Below, piece after piece: positions 43,630 to 51,606 of a DNA stretch of 64,000 nucleotides; the first letter of the stretch is position 1, and each line of letters begins with the position of its first letter. A program made the translations under genes and the position numbers. The notes below the pieces were generated by a model. The model searched no databases. It was not told the origin of the DNA and was given only the letters and a program-made list of their open reading frames with translations. This stretch comes from Clostridium sp. (GTDB lineage: Bacteria; Cyanobacteriota; Vampirovibrionia; Gastranaerophilales; Gastranaerophilaceae), in assembly GCA_018362895.1 (NCBI GenBank), contig JAHALR010000006.1, forward strand, positions 124,001 through 188,000. The letters run 5' to 3'.

Positions 43630-44391
43630 TTATGTAATAAATCCTTCAAGAAGTGTTTTTGTAATCAGATACCAGCCGTCAATCATTACAAAAAGAATCA
43701 GCTTAAACGGCATAGCCACGGTTGTCGGAGGCAAAAACAACATACCCATTGAAACAAGAATACTCGCAACAACAATGTCTATGACGAGAAACGGAAGGAA
43801 GATGACAAAACCTATTTTGAAGGAGGTTTTGAGTTCACTGATTACATAAGCCGGAATGAGCGTATAAGTCGGAACATCCTGCCAGTTTTTCGGTTTTTCA
43901 ATTTTTGCCATACTCAGAAACAAACCGAGTTCTTTTTCCTCTGTGTGTTTAATCATAAATTCACGAAGCGGAATGATTGCTTTGTCGAGTGCAACCTGTT
44001 GTGTAATCTGGTTTTTCATATAGGGCTGAATTGCTGTGTCATTCATTTTTGTGAAGGTCGGTGCCATTACAAAAAAGGTCAAAATCAAAGCCAGACCGGC
44101 AAGCACCTGATTCGGAGGAAGGGTTGATGTTCCGATTGCCTGTCTGGTCAAAGCCAGCACGATGATGATTCTAATGAATGCCGTACACATAATGAATATG
44201 CTCGGTGCAAGGGTTAGAATTGTCAAAAGTATAAGGATTTGAACGCCCTGTGTGAATTCCTGAGGGGTATTTGCATTTGTCATCCCGACAGAGATTGTGG
44301 GGAATGCAACAGCTGCATGTACGGCTGTGTTTGTGCAAAAGACGACAAGCAGTGCGTAAAGCGCTTTTATATAGTTTGATAATTTTTTCAT
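43630..44391 (-). CDS. fliP: flagellar export apparatus protein FliP
   Basis: 253 residues with a cleavable N-terminal signal-like segment (ALYALLVVFCTNTAVHA) and four further helices. Family segments FIRIIIVLALTRQAIGT, PPNQVLAGLALILTFFVMAP and YLITKTLLEGF are present. Pore-forming subunit of the flagellar type III export gate. First gene of the visible operon, divergent from mlaE-like with about 140 bp between. Confidence 0.95.
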   Translation of the reverse strand: MKKLSNYIKALYALLVVFCTNTAVHAAVAFPTISVGMTNANTPQEFTQGVQILILLTILTLAPSIFIMCTAFIRIIIVLALTRQAIGTSTLPPNQVLAGLALILTFFVMAPTFTKMNDTAIQPYMKNQITQQVALDKAIIPLREFMIKHTEEKELGLFLSMAKIEKPKNWQDVPTYTLIPAYVISELKTSFKIGFVIFLPFLVIDIVVASILVSMGMLFLPPTTVAMPFKLILFVMIDGWYLITKTLLEGFIT

Positions 44392-44519
44392 TATTTTCCC
44401 AATTTTATTAAATACTCAACTTGTTATATTTTACAGTGTTTTTGGGGGTGTGACCAATTCTTAATCAAACTTCAAATTATTTAGTCCAAAAAGCCTGTGC
44501 CATTTCCAAAAAAGTTTGA

Positions 44520-44532
44520 TACAATAACTTTT
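44520..44532 (+). promoter_or_regulatory. extended -10 promoter placed for a leaderless mlaE-like mRNA
   Basis: TGATACAAT with hexamer TACAAT at 44520-44525 lies exactly 7 nt before the ATG at 44533; no ribosome site is present between them. Confidence 0.45.
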
Positions 44533-45348
44533 ATGATTAATCATATATTTAAACAAAGCGCAACTTATGCACTTGGAAGAATGCTGATTGAACAGGCTGA
44601 GGATTTTTTTGAAACCCTTGGCGAGATGGGCATTCGCGCACTTCAGGTATTGAAGCTTATTTTTCTTAATATAAAGAACAGGGAGTTTCAATGGAAGCTG
44701 ATAATTGACCAGTGCTCAAGGTTTGCGGTTGATTCTTTGCCCATTACGCTTGCGATTGTCGGAATGTGTTCGATTATTATTTCAATGCAGGTTGCGCCTG
44801 AAATGGTTAAACAGGGCGGTGAAAAATATGTCGGTGCGCTTATGGGGGTTGTTACTACACGTGAGATGGGTGCGATTATGGCGGGTTTTGCAATAATTTC
44901 AATGATTGGCTCCGCTTATGCCTCGGAGATTGCCACAATGAGGGTTACCGAACAAATTGATGCTTTGAAGGTTTTGAAGGTTAACCCTGTTCAATATCTT
45001 TTTGTGCCGAGAGTCATAGCAGGTTTTGTTATGATGCCTTTTGTTGTTGTGATAGCTTCAACTTTCGGGATTTTTTGCGGCGGTGTTGCTGCTTATCTTT
45101 CAGCTCATGTAAGCAAGCTCAACTACATCAGCTCTCTGTGGCATGGGCTTTATGTAAAAGACATTTCCGTTGCTCTCGCAAAGTCAGCGTGCTTTGGTGC
45201 TGCTATTGCTTTAATCAGCTGCACGTGCGGTTATCTTGCATACGGCGGTGCCAAAGGAGTCGGAATTTCAACAACAAAGGCTGTTGTCTGGTCGTTTGTT
45301 GCGATTTGTATAATCGATTACATTTTTGCGATGTTATTCTTCTTTTAA
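44533..45348 (+). CDS. mlaE: MlaE-family ABC transporter permease (lipid transport)
   Basis: 271 residues from the ATG at 44533. Five or six membrane helices. The family segments ISMQVAPEMVKQGG, TTREMGAIMAGF and GSAYASEIATMRVTEQIDALKVLKVNP are present. Permease of an MCE-type system that moves phospholipids between the two membranes, as MlaE in proteobacteria and TGD1 in plastids. First of a run mlaE-mlaF-mlaD-lpxK-glycosyltransferase on +. Confidence 0.92.
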   Translation: MINHIFKQSATYALGRMLIEQAEDFFETLGEMGIRALQVLKLIFLNIKNREFQWKLIIDQCSRFAVDSLPITLAIVGMCSIIISMQVAPEMVKQGGEKYVGALMGVVTTREMGAIMAGFAIISMIGSAYASEIATMRVTEQIDALKVLKVNPVQYLFVPRVIAGFVMMPFVVVIASTFGIFCGGVAAYLSAHVSKLNYISSLWHGLYVKDISVALAKSACFGAAIALISCTCGYLAYGGAKGVGISTTKAVVWSFVAICIIDYIFAMLFFF

Positions 45349-45379
45349 AAACTTATAAAGGCAAAACTAAGGAACAATT

Positions 45380-46147
45380 ATGACAATAGAAGTTAAAAAT
45401 ATAACAAAGAGTTTTAAGGGAAAAACGATTCTCGATGATGTTTCGTTCAAGGTGGAAGACGGTGAAATTCTTGCGGTTGTGGGGTTGAGCGGTGCAGGTA
45501 AGAGTACTATTTTAAAGCTTATCTGCGGACTTACAAAACCTGACAAAGGCGAGATTATAGTTTCTCCCGGCGATATTGCCATGGTTTTTCAGTATTCAGC
45601 ATTGTTTGACTCATTGAATGTTTTTGAAAATATTGCGTTCGCATTAAAAGAAAGAAAAGAGTTTAAAAATAAATATACTGAAGATCAGCTCAAGGAGATT
45701 GTCGCTCAGAAGTTGAAGCTGGTCGGACTTGAGGGAATTGAAGATAAAATGCCTCATGAGCTTTCAGGCGGTATGCAAAAGAGAGTCAGTTTTGCCAGAG
45801 CAATTGTTACAAATCCGAACACGATTCTCTATGATGAGCCGACAGCAGGGCTTGACCCTGTGTCGTCAACTATGATTGAAGATTACATAGTCAGATTGAG
45901 GAATGAATTTAACCCTGCTTCTGTTATTGTCACCCACCAATTATCCACCATTCAAAGGTGTGCTGACAAAGTTATTATGTTATATAATACAAAAATCGTA
46001 TACTCGGGAACTCCTCAGGATATGATTGAAAATGGAAATGATTATACAAAACAGTTTATCACTGCGTGTATAGAAGGCCCCATGAAGGTTGCGGGAACAG
46101 AAGATGCAGCCTTGGAAAATGATTCACAAGATAAAGGATTAGAATAG
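45380..46147 (+). CDS. mlaF: MlaF-family ABC transporter ATPase
   Basis: 255 residues. Walker A GLSGAGKST (about 35-43), Q-loop near FQYSALFDSL, signature LSGGMQKR, Walker B ILYDEPTAGLDP, and the H-loop in VTHQLS. The cytoplasmic energy unit of the MCE lipid transporter. Ribosome site AAGGAAC. Lies 31 bp after the permease and 5 bp before the MCE gene. Confidence 0.94.
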   Translation: MTIEVKNITKSFKGKTILDDVSFKVEDGEILAVVGLSGAGKSTILKLICGLTKPDKGEIIVSPGDIAMVFQYSALFDSLNVFENIAFALKERKEFKNKYTEDQLKEIVAQKLKLVGLEGIEDKMPHELSGGMQKRVSFARAIVTNPNTILYDEPTAGLDPVSSTMIEDYIVRLRNEFNPASVIVTHQLSTIQRCADKVIMLYNTKIVYSGTPQDMIENGNDYTKQFITACIEGPMKVAGTEDAALENDSQDKGLE

Positions 46148-46152
46148 TTATA

Positions 46153-47517
46153 ATGCGTTTTTCATCATCATTCAAAGTTGGAATACTTACACTGTCAGCA
46201 CTGATTATCCTTATTTTCAGTATTTTATGGATAAAAGGACGTGCTCTTTCTGCCGGAGAAAGACTCACGGTAGATTTTAAAGACGTTAACGGAATGAGAC
46301 CGGGGTCTGCTGTTCAGCTTATGGGTTTGAGAATCGGTCAGGTCGAAGAAATTACACCTGTTTTGACAAACCTTGATGACCCTTATGTGAAGGTGAAATT
46401 TGTAATCACGGAACCTAACATTACTATTCCGAATGCTTCTTCGATTTCTATTCAACAATCGGGCATCATCGGTGAACAGTTTCTTGAAATTACACCGCCT
46501 AAATTGAGAACCATATATCTTCCGATTAACAAAAAATCTCAGGTTTTGCATGCAAATGACAATGTTCAAATGACTTTGAGCGAAAAACCATACAATGTCG
46601 GAAAAGTTAAAAAAATTGAAATTATTGAAACAAAAACTCTTCCTATAAATCTTCAAGAAGAAATAAAAACAGAATTTGCTTACAAGATTGCTTATATAGT
46701 TACTCTTCCCGGACTTCAGCTTCCTGAAAGATTGTCCGGAAAAATCAAACTCGAGGATGGAAAACATCTTCTTTATGTCAGACCATATACCAAAATGGCA
46801 ATTTCTTATCCTAAAACAACATCAAAGTTTACTGTCATAGAACCTTTGAGACTGTCTGATTTTATGACACTTCAATACAGGGCAGCTATGGCACTTGCTG
46901 AAACGAATGAAAAACTCTCGGCTATTATGAGCGATGATGTAATAACTGATTTGAAACAAATTGTTTCTAACGTTGATTTGCTCACAATCAAGGCGAACGC
47001 TACACTGGATAAAACACAGCTGTTGATTGATTCTTCAAGAGATGATCTTGATTCATTAATGGCTACAACCGACAAAATGTCTGTGAAAATAATGGCTTTG
47101 ACTGACAATTTGAATGAAATTGTCGGAGACAAGGATTTCAAAGAAACTCTGATGTCCACTACAAAATCAATTGACAGATTGTCGAAGAATTTGAACAATG
47201 TTCTCGAAGATCCGAAAACTAAACAAACGCTTGAAAATCTTCAAGCAGCAAGCAAAAACATTTCTGAAATTTCTGAGTATGTAAACGGAATGACAAAAGA
47301 TCCTGCGTTGAAATCACAAATCAACACAACGGTTACGAAATTCAACAAGGCTCTTGATGACTTGTCTTGCACACTTGAAACAGTGAACGGCTTGACTACG
47401 GACAAAAAAGACGAGTTGAATGAAACAATCAACAACGTTTCTGAAACTTCAAAGAACCTTCGCAAGTTCTCTGAAAAACTGAATAAGAGATTCCTCCTCT
47501 TCAGGCTGATGTTCTAG
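46153..47517 (+). CDS. mlaD: MlaD/MCE-domain substrate-binding protein
   Basis: 454 residues: one N-terminal membrane anchor (about 9-29), an MCE domain (about 37-115; FKDVNGMRPGSAVQLMGLRIGQV), then a long helical C-terminus (about 240-450) with repeated short coiled-coil segments. The long C-terminal part is characteristic of cyanobacterial and plastid TGD2-type and YebT-like relatives rather than short proteobacterial MlaD. It may bridge the periplasm. Co-transcribed with mlaE and mlaF. Confidence 0.92.
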   Translation: MRFSSSFKVGILTLSALIILIFSILWIKGRALSAGERLTVDFKDVNGMRPGSAVQLMGLRIGQVEEITPVLTNLDDPYVKVKFVITEPNITIPNASSISIQQSGIIGEQFLEITPPKLRTIYLPINKKSQVLHANDNVQMTLSEKPYNVGKVKKIEIIETKTLPINLQEEIKTEFAYKIAYIVTLPGLQLPERLSGKIKLEDGKHLLYVRPYTKMAISYPKTTSKFTVIEPLRLSDFMTLQYRAAMALAETNEKLSAIMSDDVITDLKQIVSNVDLLTIKANATLDKTQLLIDSSRDDLDSLMATTDKMSVKIMALTDNLNEIVGDKDFKETLMSTTKSIDRLSKNLNNVLEDPKTKQTLENLQAASKNISEISEYVNGMTKDPALKSQINTTVTKFNKALDDLSCTLETVNGLTTDKKDELNETINNVSETSKNLRKFSEKLNKRFLLFRLMF

Positions 47518-47534
47518 AGTCGGAGAGTGCTCTT

Positions 47535-48608
47535 ATGAAAGTATTTTTGACAGAGTTTCATTACAAAAAAAAATATAACCTGCAAGACACAATTGTCTTT
47601 GCAGGTCTTTTCCTGCCTTCGCTCTTGTATCTTGGTGTGACAAAAATGAGGAATTTTCTTTATAGAAAAAATATTCTGAAATCGGAAAAGCCAAATGCTT
47701 ACATTGTTTCTGTGGGCAATCTCACAACGGGCGGAACAGGAAAAACTCCGATTACGGCTGAAATTGTGAATTATTTTGTTAAACAGGGCTACAAAACAGC
47801 TGTTCTCTCAAGAGGCTACGGCGGAAAACTCAAGAACAAGGAGGTAAATGTTATCTCTGACGGCGAGAAAATTTTCTTTAATTCATTGGAAGCCGGCGAT
47901 GAACCGTTCTGGCTTGCGAAAAATTGTAAGGGGGCTTGTGTTTTGACCTGCTCCAGCCGTCTAAAAGCAGCGAACTATGCTTATAAAGAGCTTAAGTGCT
48001 CCAGATTGGTTCTTGATGACGGATTTCAACATCGCAAACTTGCGAGAGATAAAAACGTGCTTGTTGTTGATTCGGACAAAAAGTTTTCAAACGGCTGTCT
48101 TTTGCCTGCCGGTGCACTCAGAGAGTCTGTTGCAGAGGTGAAAAGGGCTGATGTGATTGTTGTGACAAACAAAAATTATACTGACAAATCAGCAAGAGCA
48201 TACGCAAGATATCTTCAGAAAAAATATAAAAAGCCTGCTTTTGTATGTTCGCTTGTCCCTGATATGGTTTACAGACTGAAAGACAACAAACCTCTTGACG
48301 ATAATTTTAAGCATGACCCTTCTGTCATTGCTTTTAGTGCAATAGGACAGCCCGAGCAGTTCTATTCGCTTTTGAGAAGATATGATGTCGTCGAAACAAA
48401 GGATTTTCCAGATCATCATATCTACACGAATGATGATTTGAGACAGCTGGCTGAATTGAAGAAAAAGAGCGGAGCTGATTTGTTTATTACGACAGAGAAG
48501 GATGCTGTGAAGCTGAAAGAACTTTCAGATATAGCTGATGATGTTTATGTTTTGAGGCTCAAACCGGATTTGGATGTTAATGAGCTTTTGAATGCTGGGG
48601 AGGAATAA
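47535..48608 (+). CDS. lpxK: tetraacyldisaccharide 4'-kinase LpxK
   Basis: 357 residues. Phosphorylates the lipid A precursor at the 4' position at the inner membrane. N-terminal hydrophobic segment (about 20-35), then the P-loop-like GNLTTGGTGKTP (about 61-72), SRGYGGK, GDEPFWLA and LDDGFQHRKLARD. Its presence indicates LPS and an outer membrane. Ribosome site GGAGAG. Its stop overlaps the next ATG (TAATG). A strong hairpin lies inside its first codons. Confidence 0.94.
   Translation: MKVFLTEFHYKKKYNLQDTIVFAGLFLPSLLYLGVTKMRNFLYRKNILKSEKPNAYIVSVGNLTTGGTGKTPITAEIVNYFVKQGYKTAVLSRGYGGKLKNKEVNVISDGEKIFFNSLEAGDEPFWLAKNCKGACVLTCSSRLKAANYAYKELKCSRLVLDDGFQHRKLARDKNVLVVDSDKKFSNGCLLPAGALRESVAEVKRADVIVVTNKNYTDKSARAYARYLQKKYKKPAFVCSLVPDMVYRLKDNKPLDDNFKHDPSVIAFSAIGQPEQFYSLLRRYDVVETKDFPDHHIYTNDDLRQLAELKKKSGADLFITTEKDAVKLKELSDIADDVYVLRLKPDLDVNELLNAGEE
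47578..47610 (+). promoter_or_regulatory. strong intragenic hairpin near the start of lpxK
   Basis: ACCTGCAAGACA (47578-47589) pairs with TGTCTTTGCAGGT (47594-47606) with one bulged T and a CAAT loop, followed by CTTTT. It looks like a terminator with a weak T run and falls about 40 nt after the lpxK ATG, so it could attenuate expression. Confidence 0.4.
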
Positions 48609-49648
48609 TGAAAATTCTTGTTATGAGATATAGGTTTATCGGTGATACCATTTTGACCGTGCCTTTTTTGAGAAACCTCAGAGAAGCTTATCCCGATGCA
48701 CAGATTGATATGCTTGTTGCGCCTGTGTCAGGTGAAATAATTGACAAATGCCCTTATGTAGACAACTTCTTGTATTTTGATACAACCAAAAAACACAGGT
48801 ATGAAAATAAAGAAGGCGTTGAGAAAAAAGATTTTTGGTCTTATGTAAAGCTTTTAAGAGAACGGGAATATGACAGGGCTTATGTCTTGAAACGCTCATT
48901 TTCCAGTGCATTTCTTGCTTTTGTTTCGGGTATAAAAGAGAGAGTCGGTTTTGATACAGAGATGAGGGGCTTTTTGCTGACAAAAAGAGTGCCTTATGTC
49001 GAGGATAAACACGAGATAGACTGTTTTCTTGATGTATTAAAAGCAGACGGGGTTGAGGTCAAAGATGATTATCTCGAGAACTGGATAGAAGGCAATGAAA
49101 CTGAAAAGGTAAAAAATGTTTTAAGAATAAACGGGGTTAATCCTGATAGCAATGTGAAAAAAGTCATTGTCCATGCAACAAGCGGAAACCGTAAAAAAGA
49201 ATGGTCAAAAGAAAACTGGGCAGGGATTGTGGAATATTTAAGCAATGAAAAAGGTGTTCAGGTACTTTTTAACGGTACAAAGAATGACTCTGAAACTTAT
49301 GAAGAGATAATGTCTTTTGTGAAGTCGGAATTGAAAATTCCACCCGTTAATCTTTGCGGCTGTTTTACTTTGAGGGAATCACTTGCTTTCACTTCTTTGT
49401 GCGATTTGCTTGTAGGAGTGGACAGCGGAAACCTTCACATTGCGGCTTCTGTCGGAGTGCCCGTAATCGGAATTTACGGCCCGATGAACACCATAAAATG
49501 GGCAGCTCATGAAAGGGATGCAGTTGTTATAAAAACTGATTTGCCCTGTCAGCCCTGTGGTTTGAAGAAAAAATGTAAGAGAAATTATCAGTGTATTAGT
49601 GATATTTCTGTAAATATTTTAAAAACAGCGATAGACGAGAAGCTTTAG
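48608..49648 (+). CDS. glycosyltransferase family 9 (heptosyltransferase-like)
   Basis: 346 residues. Starts ILVMRYRFIGDTILTVPFL, the GT9 opening, and has the VIVHATSGNRKKEWSKENWAGIV donor site and GVDSGNLHIAASVGVPVIGIYGP. The C-terminal CQPCGLKKKCKRNYQCI motif is typical of WaaC/WaaF/RfaF-type enzymes. Adds a heptose or related sugar to the LPS core. Overlaps lpxK by one base. Confidence 0.9.
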   Translation: MKILVMRYRFIGDTILTVPFLRNLREAYPDAQIDMLVAPVSGEIIDKCPYVDNFLYFDTTKKHRYENKEGVEKKDFWSYVKLLREREYDRAYVLKRSFSSAFLAFVSGIKERVGFDTEMRGFLLTKRVPYVEDKHEIDCFLDVLKADGVEVKDDYLENWIEGNETEKVKNVLRINGVNPDSNVKKVIVHATSGNRKKEWSKENWAGIVEYLSNEKGVQVLFNGTKNDSETYEEIMSFVKSELKIPPVNLCGCFTLRESLAFTSLCDLLVGVDSGNLHIAASVGVPVIGIYGPMNTIKWAAHERDAVVIKTDLPCQPCGLKKKCKRNYQCISDISVNILKTAIDEKL

Positions 49649-49654
49649 AGGGCA

Positions 49655-49687
49655 TATAATATGTATGTGAATAATTTTGGCGGTAAG
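49655..49687 (+). promoter_or_regulatory. -10 element and ribosome site of the first pseudopilin gene
   Basis: TATAAT at 49655-49660 and GGCGGTAAG at 49679-49687 support a start at the ATG at 49691 rather than at 49661. Confidence 0.45.
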
Positions 49688-49690
49688 AAT

Positions 49691-50359
49691 ATGCATCTTA
49701 AAAATAAAACTAAAGTAAAGAAAAACCAGAACGCGTTTACTCTTGCAGAAACACTTTTGACTTTGACAATAGTCGGTGTTATTGCTGCTTTGACAATCCC
49801 TTCAATGAAGGAACACTCTGATATGTCCTCTATCATTGCACAGACACAAAAGGCCTATTTGACAGCACAGTCAGCAACGTCGGCTGTTGAGGCTGCTCAG
49901 GGTGATTTGGAGCTATGGCCCTGGTCAAATACAACGACAATAAACAACTATTATAAAAACGTTATGAATGTTGTTCCGGACAGTGCGTGGACAGGTTATC
50001 AGACATACGAAATGGATGGTGATGCCTGGGCTTATATCCAGCCTCCGGGCTACTTTAAAACAACAGACGGAATGAGCTGGTATATTTATAACTGGAGTTA
50101 TGGATCAGATATGGGAAATTCCAGAATTTACGGGGTTATCCATGTTGATGTTAACGGAGCTTCGGGTCCCAACAGGGTCGGGGTTGATGTCCACGCTTTC
50201 ACTGTTTCGTCTGACGGTGTAAATCCTATGGGTGATAGTATTCATGATACAAATAGCACCTGGGCTTGTACAAACTATATTATTAAGCACGGAAAAATGC
50301 CGTGGTACAATGATTCGAGTTATACATCATGTGCTGACAGCAGAATTTATAAGAAGTAG
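49691..50359 (+). CDS. type IV pilin-like / pseudopilin protein
   Basis: 222 residues from the ATG at 49691. A long basic leader ends in A|FTLAE (cleavage at 15/16, Glu at mature position 5) followed by the hydrophobic helix TLLTLTIVGVIAALTIP. The Trp/Tyr-rich globular part holds VDVNGASGPNRVGVDVHAF, the same motif as in the next gene, and ends with WACTNYIIKHGKMPW and two distant Cys. Presumably assembled by type IV pilus or type II secretion machinery encoded elsewhere. Confidence 0.85.
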   Translation: MHLKNKTKVKKNQNAFTLAETLLTLTIVGVIAALTIPSMKEHSDMSSIIAQTQKAYLTAQSATSAVEAAQGDLELWPWSNTTTINNYYKNVMNVVPDSAWTGYQTYEMDGDAWAYIQPPGYFKTTDGMSWYIYNWSYGSDMGNSRIYGVIHVDVNGASGPNRVGVDVHAFTVSSDGVNPMGDSIHDTNSTWACTNYIIKHGKMPWYNDSSYTSCADSRIYKK

Positions 50360-50377
50360 AAATTGTGGGATATTTAT

Positions 50378-51058
50378 ATGAAAAAATTTAATAAAAAATC
50401 TGGTTTTACTCTTGCAGAAGTTCTTGTGACTCTGGCGATAGTCGGGGTTGTTGCTGCGATGACCATACCTGCTTTAAGAAAGACTTCGGAAGAAGCAGCT
50501 ACGGCTTCTGTTGTTACAAAAGCTTATTCTACTGTTGCAAACGCAACAAAAGCTATTCAAAATACAAACGGTGCAATAAGATTTTTACCATGGAATGATC
50601 TGGCTACTGTAATGGATCAGTATTATATTCCTCAAATGAATGTAATGAGAAATTGTAAGAACAATGGCGGATGTTTTGATACAGGATACACAACACTGTC
50701 ATTGAACGGATCAACGAACAATGATTTTCAAAACGGAAAAGGCTGGTATACTTTTGTTACTGCTGACGGAATGTATTGGGCTGTCGGTCAGGGGAATACA
50801 GAAGGCGGAATTTGCAAATATTCTGAGGGCTCTCCTGCATACATAAAAAACGGATGTGCTCATTTTGAAGTGGATACAAACGGTCCTAAAGGTCCAAACA
50901 CTATTGGTGTAGATATTTTTGGCTTTGTTATCACACCTGAAGGTGCTTATCCCATGGGCGGATGCCCGGGCTGCAAAAGCACCACTTGTAAAGAAAATTC
51001 AGGCAACGGCTGGGCTTGCACTGCCAGAATTCTCAGTGAAGGAAAAATCAGCTGGTAA
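50378..51058 (+). CDS. type IV pilin-like / pseudopilin protein, paralogue of the preceding one
   Basis: 226 residues from the ATG at 50378; an upstream TTG at 50363 is less likely. The short leader MKKFNKKSG precedes FTLAEVLVTLAIVGVVAAMTIP. The shared motif reads VDTNGPKGPNTIGVDIFGF, and the C-terminus repeats GWACTARILSEGKISW. Extra cysteines (GGCPGCKSTTC) suggest disulfides. The two genes are 18 bp apart and clearly paralogous in their C-terminal halves. Confidence 0.87.
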   Translation: MKKFNKKSGFTLAEVLVTLAIVGVVAAMTIPALRKTSEEAATASVVTKAYSTVANATKAIQNTNGAIRFLPWNDLATVMDQYYIPQMNVMRNCKNNGGCFDTGYTTLSLNGSTNNDFQNGKGWYTFVTADGMYWAVGQGNTEGGICKYSEGSPAYIKNGCAHFEVDTNGPKGPNTIGVDIFGFVITPEGAYPMGGCPGCKSTTCKENSGNGWACTARILSEGKISW

Positions 51059-51189
51059 TTTGAATTAAATTGAAATTCATACGAAAGGTTGAGTTTGATT
51101 TTAATCATTTAATTTTCTTAAAAATATACCGATATATTAAATGTAATTTATCTTTTACAGCGTATATTTTTTTAGAGAATTAGAGATTT

Positions 51190-51579
51190 ATGACTACCAC
51201 AAATTCAGCAGACTCAATTTCCCCCCAATCAGCTATGTTAAAAATTGAAAGATACAATGATGATATAGCTGACGTCATTGAAGAGACAAAAGAATTTATC
51301 CTAAAAAATGATTGTTTTTATCTAAGTGTAGATATTTCAGGGCTTAATCTTATTGATGCGATAAAAATCTGTATTTTATGCTCTACTTTTCACTATGCAA
51401 AATATTGCGGTCTGGAGATTGCGGGTTCGAAGATTAGGTGGATAGTCAAAGATAATATAACAAAAGAACAGATTTCTCTTTTGAAGCTGGACAATATAGA
51501 AATCGAAGTGAAAAAATCAAGACGAAATTATGCTGATTACGGTGTATCCTTTCCGAGAGTTTTCAGCCTTTGCAAATAA
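51190..51579 (+). CDS. hypothetical protein, possibly STAS-like
   Basis: 129 residues, no firm family. The segment FYLSVDISGLNLIDAIKI followed by helices and a strand (GLEIAGSKIRWIV) recalls a STAS (anti-sigma-factor antagonist) fold, but the match is by eye only. It stands alone between the pseudopilins and dnaA. The ribosome site is weak (GAGAATTAGAGA). Confidence 0.65.
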   Translation: MTTTNSADSISPQSAMLKIERYNDDIADVIEETKEFILKNDCFYLSVDISGLNLIDAIKICILCSTFHYAKYCGLEIAGSKIRWIVKDNITKEQISLLKLDNIEIEVKKSRRNYADYGVSFPRVFSLCK

Positions 51580-51606
51580 AAATCTATTTGTTGTATCATA
51601 TTCAAT
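51570..51606 (+). promoter_or_regulatory. dnaA promoter, possibly leaderless
   Basis: TTGCAA (51570-51575), an 18-nt spacer, TATCAT (51594-51599), then exactly 7 nt to the ATG at 51607. No ribosome site is seen. The -35 overlaps the end of the preceding gene. Confidence 0.45.

Noticed and set aside
45946..45955. TTATCCACC as a DnaA box
   Set aside because: It lies inside the mlaF coding region, is a single imperfect match and is not clustered with others.
51059..51606. replication origin upstream of dnaA
   Set aside because: The gap 51059-51189 is AT-rich but has no DnaA-box cluster or repeated AT-rich 13-mers, and dnaN is absent. With the altered DnaA an unusual box cannot be excluded, but nothing visible supports an origin.
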